DNA from: Marasmius tenuissimus
Lineage: Eukaryota; Basidiomycota; Agaricomycetes; Agaricales; Marasmiaceae
DNA length: 64,000 nucleotides
Direction of reading: 5' to 3'
NCBI GenBank assembly: GCA_029532415.1
Contig: JAQOTA010000053.1
Location: forward strand, 992,001 to 1,056,000
Program-made: the position numbers and the translations under genes
Shown here: piece by piece, positions 37,699 to 50,776 of the stretch
Layout of the letters: each line of letters opens with the position of its first letter
Position numbering within the stretch: position 1 is the stretch's first letter
Notes under the pieces: generated by a model
Told to the model about the DNA's origin: nothing
Database searches by the model: none
What the model saw: only the letters and a program-made list of their open reading frames with translations

Positions 37699-37791
37699 TA
37701 TTTAGTCTAGTCTAATCCGGAGTGTTACAATTTGCCTTTAACTCCTATGCATGAGTAAACGGATGATCATGTTTTGTTACTCTATATTTAA

Positions 37792-39122
37792 TCAATTCAG
37801 CTCGATATCCCAGAAGTCATTCAACTTGACCATTTCTCTTTCCGTCCGATCAGTAAGGACATCTAAGCTTTGAACAAGTCGCAACTCCCTGCCTCTCATT
37901 CTCCTGGTCTTCCGAAGTGGCTCTTCGATGTCGCGCTCGTCGTCAGTCGATAATTGCTCCTCAGCTGGCAAGGACCTGGAGTACTCTAGTGTTCGAGTGA
38001 GAACGGCATGAGTCTTGCCCAGCGCCTGCGCGGCTGCCTTTGGCAACCCTGTAGACGGAGAGGAGGGATCATAGTGGCCGAGAAGCAGGGCAGAAAAGAG
38101 ATCTCCAACCCCGGAGAAATAACCGGGTAGTAGAGGGACGGTTTGGGCATGTACTGTGGATCTGAAAGACCCTTGTAGTGATGTGTTGTCGTCGATCCGT
38201 GAGCTGGTAATGCAGAGAAGATATTCGGTCGTTCCATCGGGGCGTAACTCCATAGGGAGCACGCTCGCGAGCCAAGGCTGCAAAGGTATAGAGCTGATAA
38301 CAACATGCGGCACTTTGTAGATGACGTGAAGCTTAGTGAGTGCTTGTTGAAGAGCATCAACAGAGGTTAGAGAAATTTCTGTCAAAGTCCTAGTCCGAGT
38401 CAGCATACGATAGATTCGCGGTGTCAATGGACTCACTCTACTTCGAACCAGTTGGGTGTAATTATAGTGGACAGAGGTAGCATGCTCCGGTAGACTGGTA
38501 TAACGTCCGCTGCAACGTACAGACGACCGGAGTCCCCCATTACCGCTAGAACCCGGTCATTTCAGTACTGCTTCAGGACCAAAGAAAACGAGAAACGCAC
38601 GATCGAGGAGGTAGATTAGGTTTTGGTTTTGAGTGGTAAGCTTGGCCGCCAGATCCTGCACCGCCAATAAAGCCTCAGCGTTCGGTATGTACCCTGAAAT
38701 AGGACCAAGTCAGCCGAGTTCGCAAACAACATGGTGTCTCGAATGATCGAAGTTCTGCGAGAAGGTAATTCCCCAATTCCCCTCTTTCAAACATGTCGGA
38801 ACCTCGCCTTTGAGCATGCTTACCAGTCAACAGCCGGCTCGGGTTGAGGAGCTCATTCTGCTCCATCGATTCAAAGATCGCTTTGAGCTCGGAGGCGCTC
38901 GTCTTCGTGCCTCCAGACCGCGCATATCCGGCATGATTGGAATAATGAACGGTATGCACAACCTACTGGTAAAATCGCATGAGGATTTTCACGCTCGAGA
39001 TAGAGATAAATAGCACATACATCAACGTCGTACCCCAAACACTGCAATGGAAATACCGCAGCCTTGCCTCCAACATATCCATAAGCGACATGGGATTGTA
39101 CACTGAGAATTCGGTTGCTCAT
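37792..39122 (-). CDS. Pyridoxal kinase
   Basis: Five exons, complement(37792..38389, 38437..38545, 38601..38693, 38824..38962, 39021..39122), give 346 aa with all phases closed. The ribokinase-like pyridoxal kinase landmarks are [18 protein letters not shown] at the N-terminus, [23 protein letters not shown], then [11 protein letters not shown] and near the C-terminus the anion-hole glycine motif [14 protein letters not shown] with the catalytic Asp. The enzyme phosphorylates pyridoxal, pyridoxine and pyridoxamine with ATP in the vitamin B6 salvage pathway; the yeast counterpart is BUD16. The start at 39122 is chosen because the in-frame extension upstream begins with GTG. A basic segment ([12 protein letters not shown]) follows the catalytic motif and is not part of the core. 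It converges with P450 copy B, with only 93 bp between stops. Confidence 0.92.
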
Positions 39123-39872
39123 TGTGCCCGAGAAACCCAAGAAGAAACAATGATAGGGTCCGGGAGGTGGTGGCACTGCGCAGGAAGTAAAAAAATTACT
39201 TCAGAGTGACGCGTCCAGGCGGTACTGTTCCGGCACTTTATTCCCACGCACGGATCAGCGCAACCCTCTCAGACTCTGAATATTGATTACCTTGCCATCC
39301 TCCCTTGATTCTCTCGCTCCCCGACGGGCAGATGCATCCTCCGGCCCTATCCTCTCGCTCCTGATTAATTGATTCCAAAGAGGGGTACCTGTGGCTCAAG
39401 TCTCGCGCTATTGAAAACCCTTCATAACCCCTAAGGCGTCGACGGTATGGTTCAATATCATACAGTTGGATCCCCCGAAAAGGGGATCCTGTATCAGGGA
39501 AGCGGGTGGGGGATAGAAATACTTGTTGAAAGGGTTTTTGAGCGAACTTTCTTACTCCCCTACCTTTCATCGCGTTTTCGACAACTGTAGATCGAAACTG
39601 GATCATGCAACAGCAACATGGCCTTGGCAAGTTTTCTGGTTTGCGTCCATCTTGAACCTGTTTCTCTTCGATCTAGAAATAATACCTCCGGTTTCATCCA
39701 AGCGATCTCAATTCACGTTTCGCCTCTATACAACTCCGGAAAAGGAGGCTAGGAATGTACCCAGTGGCACCCTGACAAAATGGCTTGCATATAAACCGCT
39801 CGAGGGCGCGCCTTCCTCCATCGCTCTCCTCCTGACCACTTCTGACCACTGTCTTCCGAGCGCACAGAAAAC
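39123..39872 (+). other. Intergenic with the DUF6534 gene promoter
   Basis: No gene is seen. ATATAAAC around 39789..39796, 77-83 bp before the next start codon, is a likely TATA box. A stretch at 39463-39492 contains a short palindrome, GGATCCCC.CGAAAAGGGGATCC. Confidence 0.5.
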
Positions 39873-41357
39873 ATGGGCCAGTTCGACGATCCTATAGGGT
39901 AAGTCAGAGTCTCTATCCTTCAAACGCGCTGATCTCATTCACTTCCAGTTCCATCTTGATCTCTACTTGGGTCTGTTCGATGCTGGAGATGTTAATTGTC
40001 AGCGACACGTATTATTACTACACCCACTACAAAAAAGACTCGTTGGCCCTCAAGGTCTTCATTGGAACGGTCGTCGCGGTGGACTTTGTGTCGCTCATTA
40101 CGGATTTTGCGGACGTGTATTATGTGGGTTTGTTCGTCTCGTCTCGACCCGGCCCGCCTGATGTCGCTCTCCTCCTCAGTTGGCTGTGAAATATTGGGGC
40201 CAGGAAATTGTTCTTCAACAACAGGTGCGTGGTTTGCCCTGGTCCGTTCCCGGCCTCTCCAGTCTCATTCGTTCGGCATTTGCCATTGACAGTTTTGGCC
40301 TGTCCCGGCTTACCTGGCTACCACCGGTGTAACCGCACTCCTTGTACAATGCTTCCTTATCCAACGTGTTTGGGTCTTGTAAGCCGCTTTTCGCACTCCA
40401 CCACCCTCGCACTAACCCGTTTTGGACAGGACGAAAAACTTTATCCTCCCCTTAATCTTGGTTTTGGGTGCCCTGGCCTCAGTAAGTTGGTCTGTCTCCT
40501 CATCAACCAGAACCCGTCGTCTTAATTTGCATTGTAGTTCGGTGGTAGTCTGGCGACCTCTATCTCCTTCGCGATATTCAGAGCGTACGCCGATCGCTTC
40601 AAGGGCCGAGTCCCCGTCATCCTTTGGATGTCCCTCACCACGGCCACGGACATTGGCATCACGCTCGTTCTTATACTCCGGCTGTACAGCATGAAGACCT
40701 CATTCAAGCAAACCGAAACGTATGTCTGATCACTCTGCTCTTACACTCGCCGTCTGTACTAATACACTATTGCGGTAGCATCATCCAACGCCTGATCAGG
40801 ACTTCCATGCAAACCGGAAGTACGACCTGTGTCGTTGCAATCATCACGCTCATTACCTATCTCATCAACAATGCTAGTAATGGTGAGACGTCTTTTCAAA
40901 TATAGCCGTATTCTCTATACTTATCGTTCCCGATCCGCAACACCAGTGGAAACGGCCTTTGCTTTCATTCTCGGACGTGTTTATGTCCTAACGCTGCTCT
41001 ACAACGTCAACCTTCGCGCAACCAACCGTGAACAGCCCATAGCGGACAGTGGCTCAGCTCCGCACCCTCAACCAACTGTTTCTCTTGGTGGTATTCGTCA
41101 GTGACTCGTTCTTTCCGTTACCCCTCTTTGAATCTGACGGAACGTTACCAACAGAGGTACATCGGACGGCTCATGTACATATGGACGAGGAGTATGGGTT
41201 GGATTCCCCCACGAAGAAGAATGTATGTATGTCGATTGAATTCGGTTCTTGGCCCTTTATGCGGACTGATAGCTCGTCTCCCTTACAGGCCAATGATGCG
41301 TCTAGCAGAACCGACGTTGAATCGGATGGGGGATCTGTCCTGCATGTCAAGGAGTGA
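39873..41357 (+). CDS. Seven-helix-type integral membrane protein, DUF6534 family
   Basis: Ten exons: 39873..39898, 39949..40123, 40180..40224, 40293..40378, 40430..40481, 40538..40719, 40779..40882, 40947..41096, 41155..41222, 41289..41357. They give 957 nt, 318 aa, with phases closed. About seven hydrophobic segments are visible, for example LISTWVCSMLEMLIV, LKVFIGTVVAVDFVSLI, TTGVTALLVQCFLI, FILPLILVLGALAS and VVAIITLITYLI. The conserved family segments YYYTHYKKDSLALK and NDRQ-free VETAFAFILGRVYVLTLLYNVN with LRATNRE are typical of basidiomycete DUF6534 proteins. The cytosolic tail contains HRTAHVHMDEE. A receptor-like role is often guessed for the fold, but no function is established. The last two exons were included because the acidic tail keeps phase; an alternative stop lies at 41104. 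Confidence 0.8.
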
Positions 41358-42126
41358 AATCATTGATGATGACAAGCACCATATCCCTCAGACCAGTCCT
41401 GGTGTCGCTGTACCGGATGTTGTTTGCTTGTTTCCTTTTTGTTCTTGGACGAGTAGTCATGTGGAGGGTTAATCATATACGTAGGTATCACTCTATAATG
41501 AATCGTCATTTGTAATGCCAACACAATCGCCCCCCATAATGGCGGGAGTCGTTCACGTTCAAAGGTCCCTACTGCGGGCGGCCCCCTTACAAAGATTCGA
41601 GAAGGCCGGTGCACACAATCACTTCAGCGGCCTATTTTCAATGTGAGGGAAGTCCAGCTTGTAGTACTGACATGAGTACCCGAGTCTTGGTTTCTCAGAG
41701 TAAGCTTCGTATCTCACCCAAGAGCTTGGTGAACACTCTTATCTCTCGACTGTTGCAGTCCCCCCCGCAGTTGCCAGTGACGGGCCGGTGACGGCAGTCC
41801 TGGGTCGGCCCTGAGTCGGCCTGTCGTCATTATCACTTTCCATATTAGGAACCTCGTGGTCGAGTCACGGGCGGTCATTGTCAACAGGAGCTTTACTTGT
41901 ATAGGCTCGCATTCCCTTTTACTATTGAGCCTCTCAACTTCGAACCACCATCATCCAGGACCTGCATTAAGTTACAGGTTCTCCCAGCTACACAACGAAC
42001 AATCTTCATTATCTATTCCATTCGTATTTCTCTGGACATTGCCTTCTTGTTATCTTGTTTGCTTTCACCTTCATTTCGATCTGCTAGTTTCATTCGACTC
42101 CTTCCTATATCTTCAAGTTCAAGTTA
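41358..42126. other. Intergenic upstream of the BCAS3-like gene
   Basis: No gene is seen. The last 200 bp are C/T-rich and probably form the 5' leader of the next gene. Confidence 0.5.
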
Positions 42127-45100
42127 ATGCCCTCAAGGCGAAATGGCCGCAAGAATAAGGATAACAAAGACGTCGTTCATCAGCAGCCGACCCCTTCGTC
42201 TGGTACCCCAGATATAGATTCCGTTGCACTCCCCGAGGTTCAAGAGGAGAGCAACGCAGAACTAGGCAACTGGTTAGGCCAGGCGTCGTTGTTTGTTGAG
42301 GAGAGCCGCCCTTTTGAGGAAAGAGCGAGAGAGAGAGATGCATTGCCTACGCCACCATTGATAGAGGTGGACGGATTCGGTGCAGAGGCCGGAGTGGAGG
42401 GCCAGGGACAGCGAGAGGCGGTGGGGCCAATGCAAGTGGGCACGAGGCGACTCGCTACCGTTAGCGACTCGCCAATGCTATTGGACATCGTGGATAATGA
42501 AGTCAACGACATTCCGGAGGTCTCTCACCAGAACGTTGACAACACCCCCAGTGAAGGCTTGGAACTTCTTATCGGAACTCCAGAACTTCTTCGGTGAGTC
42601 AATATTAGGTCTTGAATTGGTACTTGCGGAAGTGGGGGTAGGCTAGCCGGATTTGACGAGTTCGCGGAGCGCGGGGAAGGCCGCGGTTGGGTTGGTTGGG
42701 CGCTCGAGGACGGGAGATTGAATGTTCTGGGGTTTGATTCTGGGGTTCGAATGAAGGAATTGATGAATGAAGGGAAGAACGCCTTCTACACGTGGCTGTT
42801 GAACCCAGCATCTCGCAGTACCTAGCTGGACAACAGCCCCCCTAGTCATCTGCGCCCTCAGCCAGAGTCCCTCGTTGGTTTCTGGTACTTATCAGTTCAC
42901 CCTCTACCATTGTTTACAATGCTTCCGTGATCGTTTTCCTAAAGTCACGTTGCAATACCCACCTCGCTGCCCTCACCTCTTTGTCTGTGGTTCGGGTACA
43001 TGTTCAATGAACTTCACTGACCTCGCTGTCTTTCCTCTAGGTCTCCACCATCATCACCACTGCGGGTATCAACACCCGCACCTACACCCGAGCCTCAAGT
43101 TCCGGTATCTCCGCCCAGGAAGAGAGGTTCTGCGGCCAAGGCAACTTCCCCTAAATCATCAGTCCACACTCCGACGTCGAGCCAAACCCTCGCTCCCCTC
43201 CCTATACCTCTATCAACAACCGCTACTGCTGTTGGTATGCCTTCACCCCCGATGGTCTCGCGCCCCGTGAGCTTTGGTCAATTCACAGCATCAGCCAAGG
43301 CGTCCGGTCCAACTTCAGGCACAAGAAGGGCCGAAAGCTCTCTCTCCTCGGAGACTGAAGTGAACAAGATCCATTCGGGCATGGAAGACACCATAAGACC
43401 TCATAACAATGGCAGACGTTCCTCAGGCCGACGCCCCTCTGCCCAGTATGATGTTGACGACGAAGCCGAAGAACGGTATCAGCAGTCGAAGCCGAAGCGA
43501 CGACTGTCTTACGGTGGACAAGCGCACTCTCACCGAGTCGACGAGAACCATTCTCATACTCGCCGTGGACGACACGCTTCAGACCACCAACGCTCTCGTT
43601 CAGGAATCTCCAGAGCGATGGACTCGGGACATCTTGAAGTGAGCGACATGACAGCACGCGTGAGGGATGACGGTGACTCCATTGTGTGGGCCAGGTGGGA
43701 TTTGGGGCTACGCGGAAGGTGAATATTTCGTTTCTGTCACCTCGGTGAACCATTGCTGACTGTTTGCAGGCGACTTCTGTTCATTGGCTACTACCCGCTC
43801 GGCCTACAGATTTGGGATTGCTCGGGATTGGATACGGTATCAGAGATACTGAACCTTCCTTTGGAGAGACTTGTCGACCCCGATACCAGCTTGTCTGAAT
43901 ATGATTTCGCCTATGCCGGAATCATACCTCCTGCTCGTTCAACCGATGACTCTGATTCTTTGGACGAGTATAGACCTCTGGCAGGGATACTGTAAGCGAT
44001 TTGGTGACACACTCCGTTATGTCCACCTTGATTGATCCATTTCCGTAGCGTTTCCCCTAAACCAGAGAGCTCTTCCTCCAGATCAGCCAAATCGAAAGCT
44101 TCAGCGGTAAAGGCCTCCCGGCTCTTTATCTATTCTTTGTCCAGACACCGCGTAGTAAAGCATGTTGACATTCCTGGGATCGCCGCAGGTGGTGGAAAGT
44201 TTGATATTGGCGATGGGTTTCTTGTCGTGGTATGACTTATCTCTTCGTCTCCTAGTACTCCTATTAACGCATCACAGAGCACAACTGTCCCACCAGCGTT
44301 ACACATTTTGTCTCCGACCTTCGACGTGCTCCATAAGATACCCTCTTCTGCCTTGATTCCATTCACTCATTCTTCCGCTGGACACCATAATTCTGTATTA
44401 CCATCACCAACTGGGTCTTCGACTTCAATGCGACATTCATTCTGGGGTACCACGGCGACGACGACCAGTTACGAACATGCTTATGGCAACCACAACGGTG
44501 GTTACAACAGCCCAACTCATCACGGATTCGACGATAATCATCATATTTATAACGATAACAACAACAATAACAACAACAACAGTGTATTACTATCATCGTC
44601 AACACATTTAGATTCTCCTCTAATGCACCTCCCTCCTCCTCAACCCGCTCCGGTTTATTCGGTTTCTGGTCGATACTTGGCTTACGCTTCTTCGCCAATT
44701 CCGGGGGGGATGGATTTATTCGCTCAACATGCTGGATTGGCTGTGCCACCCTCCTTGTCCTCTGGAGCCGCCTCGTTGTTATCAACGGGTGCATCCACGG
44801 CACGCTCGGCATCTATCGCGGCATTGGGCTCCATCAGCGAGCAGATAGCGAATTTCAACCGGGGTGGTGCTGGGAGTGGCATGGGTGGGAGCATCACGCA
44901 GGCGGATCTGGGAAATGCGGCGATTAAAGTTGGAGGGGGTTTATTGAGTGGGATGAAGAGCTTGGGTGGGATGGCGTATAAGGGTGCGGTTTCAGCTGCT
45001 TCGGCAGCTGCAGCTAATTCCTCTGCGCGGGGTGAGGGCGGAGGTGGAGGTGGGGGTGGAATGACGAGTAGCATGAGTGGTGTATCGGCATTTGCGAATC

Positions 45101-47378
45101 GGTTCTTCTCGAAGAGCGCACCAGCGGCTATTGTCACGGGGGACGAACAGCAGAGGTACTCGGGACATGACGACAATGAGGACGGAATAGGGGACGATGG
45201 CACAACATACGCGGGCAGCATTTCGACAGCTGCGTATGGAGAAACCGGTTGGACAGTCACCGTGTTAGACATTGAACCACTGCTTTCATCTGGCTCCCCC
45301 GATGCCAGTCCAAGCGTCGTCACTAGGTTCGTTGCCTCGAAGTCCGAGCCGGTTGCTGAGGTCTGGTTTTCGCCCGACGGGAATTCGATTCTGGTGGCTC
45401 GTCGAGACGGACAAGTCGCTCATGTGTACAGCATTAGAAACAACCCACTCGCTAGAATTGCACAACAACGGGAGGCAGACGAGCTGACGGAAGGTGGTAG
45501 CTCGTCGCCTTCAGACAAGTCGCAGCGCCGCCGCTCAAACATCCCAGTACCAGATTCTCCTCCTTTGCATCTGTACGATCTACGACGGGGAAGGACTCCG
45601 GCTGCGATCGAGTCTGCTTCTTGGTCGCCCGACGGACGTTGGGCAGCGTTTGCGACGCGGAACAGGACGATTCATGTGTTTGGCGTGAACCCATATGGGG
45701 GGCGTCCTGATCTGAAGAGTCATCTGGAGGGCCTGGTCAAGAATTACAATGAAATGGTGAGGGTAGATCCTTCATCGTGTTCTGCTCATGCTAACCTCCA
45801 TATCTTGCAGCCTCCTCTCTCCACGGATCTCCAGCCCCTCGTCCGTCTGCGGGTAACGAAACATCCTCCTCCTGACAGGCCGAAGATTCCACTAGCCTTT
45901 ACATTCCTTGATTCACCTTACTTCTCCGAGAGCACCATGCCTCCCAATCTCTTACCAGCGATGGCTTCGCCAAGCCTCATGCCCACTGCCTACTCTAGCG
46001 CTGGCTCTCACTCGTACGGAAGTGCCAACTCTGGGCAAACGGTTCTTTCCTCTTCCCCATCAGCGAGGTCCGAGCCCATATCGCCGCAACTCAGCTCTGG
46101 CAGCCATGGTCGTCCAAAGAACTACCAAGATGTCCTTGTGTTCGATCCTACAGACGGCGTACTCTCGTTGAGGAGGATCACGGTGAATATCAAGGCCAAG
46201 GATGGCAACACGTCGATGCTGAGTCTAGCGGGTGGCTCTAACGCCGCAAGTCATATCAGCAGGTCTTTGCCAGGGATGGGTGCCGTTGGAAAGTTGGCGA
46301 TGTCTGTCTCCCCCACTTCTCAAGGACGGCCTGGCCCGTCCACTTTATCGCAGAAGATAGACGTGGCTGGATCCGAATTGGTGGCGAAAGACAGCAGTGT
46401 GGCTACTTGGAATCTCAAGCGAAAGCGGGAATGGTCAGAGGTCAAGCGAGCTTTGGAAGAACCTGTTGGGAAGGTTAGCTCGAAGGAAAAGGTCGAGGCG
46501 GTCAAGTAAGTTACTCGGTCGTGTTTCCCATCCCAAACTCATCGTTTCACTTTTTATAGCTGGCTTGCTCAGGCAGAGCTCTCTACCTTTTCCAAGGCTA
46601 CCCGTGTTCTTCCACGCTCGATATATCTGACGCATCAGTTCTCTTTCCAAGCTCTTGGCGAAGACTATCATGCACTTATTCGTCGGTATCAGTTCGACAT
46701 ACCCGGTCCCAAGATCGAAGTTCGGAAAGGTATTGAAGTCAGTGCCTATCCAACAGGAACAGGAGAGTCTTTCGTAGAGGGAGGAGGCTTCCGCCGAGAT
46801 ACTCGTCGCCTCTCGTCGTCATTTGATGAACCCCTCGCGTCGGCGATCTCTGGCGAATTGGATTACTCACCGCCTCAGCCTGTCTTGCCAATGCTTCCAA
46901 ACGGAACTCTGGCTCGAAGCCAAGGTCGTTCAAGAACTCCATCCCCATCCGGGGCCTTGGCGATGGTATGACAGAGAGCATTGGACGGTTCCGGAGGGAG
47001 ATGACAAGGGTCAGATCCCCGAGGTTGGTACCCACCTATAGCTCGGACAACCCCAACCTCTCCCCGTCCGTGCCTCTGGAATTTGATGAGGAAGATGAGG
47101 ATTTCTTGTTGAAGGATTTGGATCCGTCTTCGAAGGGCCTACACACAGAGACTATCTGCAGTGAAGAGACACCACGTCGCACTGTCACGCCCCCTACTGG
47201 TGCGTTGGATGAAGAGGATGCTTGGGTAGGCGGGCAGGCGGGAGTAGCGGGGCTGGACGATGCAGAACCATTTGACCACATTTCTGCGGCCGGTTTTCTT
47301 GATGAAGAACAAACGGCCGCTGTAGAAGCCCCGAAGGCTCCCAAGGGTAGGAAAGGGCGAAAGAAGCAACAAATCTGA
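42127..47378 (+). CDS. BCAS3-like WD40 / PROPPIN-type protein with a C-terminal frameshift
   Basis: Exons 42127..42593, 43041..43718, 43770..43991, 44049..44229, 44278..45756, 45811..46505 and 46560 onward. The product is a long protein with a low-complexity N-terminus, a beta-propeller (SIVWARWDLG, RLLFIGYYPLGLQIWDC, VWFSPDGNSILVARRDGQ, SASWSPDGRWAAFATRNRTI) and the BCAS3 domain region (VLVFDPTDGVLSLRRITV). Mammalian BCAS3 and relatives act in autophagy at the phagophore; a similar role is an inference. Reading from exon 7 stops at TGA 46969..46971, after about 1,377 residues. The next frame (46968..47378) continues at once with conserved-looking ESIGRFRREMTRVRSPRLVP and an acidic tail LEFDEEDEDF, so one base seems to be missing near 46962. 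The intron at 45757 is 54 nt and stop-free. The first intron (447 nt) is unusually long. Confidence 0.75.
44551..44581 (+). repeat. AAC/AAT trinucleotide microsatellite in the BCAS3-like gene
   Basis: The run encodes a poly-Asn stretch in a Gly/Ser/Asn-rich insertion of the propeller. It is expected to vary in length between strains. Confidence 0.8.
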
Positions 47379-48091
47379 AATAATCAAACATAATGTCGAA
47401 TGTATCTTAATTATCTAAACTAAACCCACATATACAAACGTGTACAGTACTTGAAGTTGTTTAACTTGTCGTGATTGTCCGCTTCACACCGTCATCGGTG
47501 ATATTTTATCCACTCGGTGCTCGTCCACAACCGTACCTTTTACAGCCCTTTGCGCAAAGGTTGGCACATATTTCGCAGGCTGTAGATATAGGAAAATAAA
47601 ACCGGCGAACGTAGATGGCGGCTTCACCCATTAGTCGATGTTTTGGACATTCTACGGGAGAGGCTGAGAGGTGTTTCGAGGGGCGGTCGTAGGTAACTGT
47701 GGCCCCGGAGATATTTGATGTATTCGGAGATGTTTAGGGTGGACTCGGAGGCGTTTGAAGCGGGTTTACTGCCGCTCGTATCTCCTCCCCTCACTCGACC
47801 CTTCTTGATTTATTTTTTTATATATCTCATCTTCCCGACTTGTGCCATCCTTCTCGCAAAGGGCTGTAACTTGGATGTTCGTGCCGTGGCTCGACCGTAG
47901 TGGGTGAGTACAGCGACTGGGGTTCTTTGTTTCTGCTAATGAGCATTACCATATACATACACAGATGCAGGATCGATATCGAGAAATACAAGGCCAGTGA
48001 TACTAGAGATATACACACCATTGAGACTTCAGATTCTTATGACTTGCCGTGCCATGCATACAAAGCCGATCGCTCCGTGGATCGTTGCTCA
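47379..48091. other. Intergenic between convergent BCAS3-like gene and P450 C
   Basis: No gene is recognised in this 713-bp stretch. Confidence 0.5.
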
Positions 48092-50266
48092 TCACTTCGA
48101 CTCCAACTGTTCAAGCAGCCTTTTTGCCGCCTCTGACCGGGGGCGAAGTTCAAATTTGAAAGGGACGGGGGCGCTATTGGAAGCACTTGAGATTACCTCT
48201 CGTCCTCGACAATCTACATTGCAATCACTTACCGAACAATAGAGTTTGGGGATGCTAATTCTGGTAGTCGAGGATTTCCCTTCTCATCCTTGATTGGAAC
48301 GATCTCCAAGGTAGCGAGAGTGCAGGCGATGGCGTTCCACAGAGCGAGGGGAGCTAAATGGCGGCCAGGACAAATACTACAGAGGAAAACCATGAGAAGA
48401 GAACACAGCGACCGTCCACGACTCACCGCCTTCCAAAGCCAAAGGCAGGAGTAAAATGGGGTTCTCCTCTGCCCTCCGGTCGAGGAAGAAACCGCACAGG
48501 GTCAAACGCTTCGGGGGAAGAGTACAATTCCTCGTCCAACGACATGCCTCTATATATAACCCGGTTCGTGAGCTTCATTGGAATAGTCGGACTGAGAAAG
48601 ACACACCGAAGATTGGCGATGACTGTTGCACCTTTCGGGATGTATAAGCCGTTGTAGATGTCGCTGTCGATGGCACGATGAGGAACACCTGGAAATCAGT
48701 TATCTTTGGTAAGTACCGAGAATGATCATCGCGAAATCGTGCGGGACACTGACCAAGAGGACCGATAGGGTTCCACCTAGGCTTGCATCGTGAGAAGAGG
48801 ACCGGAAAGGTCTAACTCGCATCGAATCACTCACCGGAGGACCTCCTGAATGATGCATTCAATATAGAGAAGTGACTCTCTGTCAGTCAAGTCTGGGAGG
48901 TTGTTCTCGCCAACAACGGAGATGATCTCTTCATAAGCTCTCTTTTGACATTCAGGGTGATGAACCATGGCCAAGAAGAAAGACTGAAGAGTTGCATATG
49001 TCTAATGTAGTAATTGTAGATCATCTGCCAATACCTAAAAAGGTATCAGTGTTTCGAGCACGCACCGTATCCTCCCCCCAGCAAAGATTGCGGCCGCAAT
49101 GGACTTGATGGTCTCGAGGTCTTCCGTAGAACTTGGATTCCCATTGCTGTCGAGCTCTTCGAGTTTTTCCGACGCAAAACATTTCTCAGAGTTTCCGGTC
49201 ATCTATCTCTGGCTCTGTGAGATGCATGAAACGAGAAACTTGTAGCACCGCACCATATTTGCGCGAACAAATTCAAGAGGGACGTCATAGATCCTCCGGA
49301 TATTTTTTCGGTACGAGCGGGCGACTGTAGCGTAGTGCGTTCCGGGAAACCAAGAAGGTAAACGGATCACTTTAAGCAGAGAAATGAGACATTTTGGCTA
49401 TTCGAACCAATGAAACAAGGCAACAAGCCTGCAACTCACACCAAGGGAAAAAATCAACCGGTGTGTTGCCCGGTGGGCCACAGTTGGTCAAAGCGTCGGC
49501 TATCCCGTCCGCAATTTCCAAGAAGACGTCATCGTGAGACTTGATTTGGTGTCCGAAAGCCACTCGCATGATAAAGGACGTGGAATAGCTTTCAGCTTCA
49601 TGCTTCAGAACAATTGCCCGCGCTAAGTATGGAGATTCGGAGCAACACACCGGTGTATGTATTTGAGGTGGACGTCCGGCGTTGAATTCGCCAGATTCTT
49701 GACCAAATGTCGAGCCTCGTCAGCTAGGATATGGTTGAAGGACAGGCTTTCCTTGACTCCGAAAGACTGTTGTAGCATTTTACGGTGCTTCATGAACTCC
49801 TTTCCGTACTGCATGAAAGGTATGATAGTCGTCCAGCCCATGCTAAGAAGATCAAGATCAGTGTCGGGCCACTCATTCCGCGAAGGAACAGACAATGTCG
49901 TACAGTTCCATGACGGTGAGCTTTGGACGGCAGCTATAGTTTGCGCCCCGATCGTCCAATAGCTTGTGTGCCGCTTCAGCAGTCCCCAGGACGATGATCT
50001 CTCGTCCTAGGACCTGTAGGTATATGACTTCCCCTGAGAGGAGTCAGCCTGTGACTAACTCATGCAGGGAAAGATAGCAAACCGTATATGCGAGACCATT
50101 CATGAAAGATTTCTGGCGTTTTCTGTGTGGGTATAATGCGCAAGTGGCCGATCAGAGGATCCGCAGGAGGTCCGGGAGGAAGATCAGTACGGCGAGTGAC
50201 CCGCTTCGCCAACCATAGAAGAGCGCCACCAGCAAAGAGAGCAGCTACGAGTTCAGTGGGTTCCAT
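48092..50266 (-). CDS. Cytochrome P450 monooxygenase (copy C, intact)
   Basis: This copy shares the exon plan of copy B. The start is the ATG at 50266, with anchor LVAALFAGGALLWLA and hinge DLPPGPPADPLIGHLRII. Later segments are ESLSFNHILADEARHLVKNL, DFFPW at the end of an exon, the I-helix FAGGEDT, the K-helix ECIIQEVLR, FDPVRFLPRPEG and the haem loop FGFGRRICPGRHLAPLALW. The last exon encodes VPFKFELRPRSEAAKRLLEQ. I followed the frame through every junction without finding a stop or phase break. It should be an ER-bound haem monooxygenase of unknown substrate. It is the most diverged of the minus-strand trio: the I-helix acid is Glu (GGEDT) where B and E have Asp. A TATA box (TATAAAAG, minus strand) lies at 50307..50314. 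Confidence 0.9.
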
Positions 50267-50776
50267 CAGTATCGCCGTGGGGCTTTAGCTTTGGGCCTTG
50301 GCTTATCTTTTATACTTGCATAGTTCATAGGCAGCCTGAATCCTTTTCCCGAGAAGCGTAGGAATGCGTGGGCGTTTGCAAAGCATCGCGCTCGCTGAGA
50401 TGGCTGCAAAAATGATATAAGGGCGCCTATGTGCTCCGATATGAAAATGAACGAAGGCCTACTTACCTCAAGAAGTCGAATAGCCTGTTCTCTGATATGA
50501 AAAAAGCGCCGATGGCAATAACCTCACCCGGTTGTCTAGTCTGGGCAGTTCATGGGGCTTTCTGGCGACTCACACAGTTGGCACCTGGCGGCCCAAACCA
50601 GTCTATAACAACCGGAGGTCGCTGTCAGTCACTGTCAGTCGTGTTCCATGTACTAATCTCAACGAGAGATGCGCCCTGGGCGGCCTCACGGGCAAGGACA
50701 AGTATCGAACCTCGTAGGCAACACAATGGGTGGCTGGGCAAGTATCGAGTACAAAGAGAAAGAGACCTTCGAAAAG
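50267..50776. other. Intergenic between P450 C and P450 D, with the P450 C TATA box
   Basis: TATAAAAG on the minus strand at 50307..50314 lies 41 bp before the P450 C start. The rest holds the 3' side of P450 D. It resembles, loosely, the stretch at 54300-54500 downstream of P450 E (CCTGGCGG/CCTGGTGG, CTATAACAAC/CTATATAACAAC), as expected for a duplicated unit. Confidence 0.5.

Noticed and set aside
41097..41104. DUF6534 protein ending at the stop at 41104
   Set aside because: Two further exons in phase add the tail with HRTAHVHMDEE, which is typical of the family, and GTCAGT is an acceptable donor.
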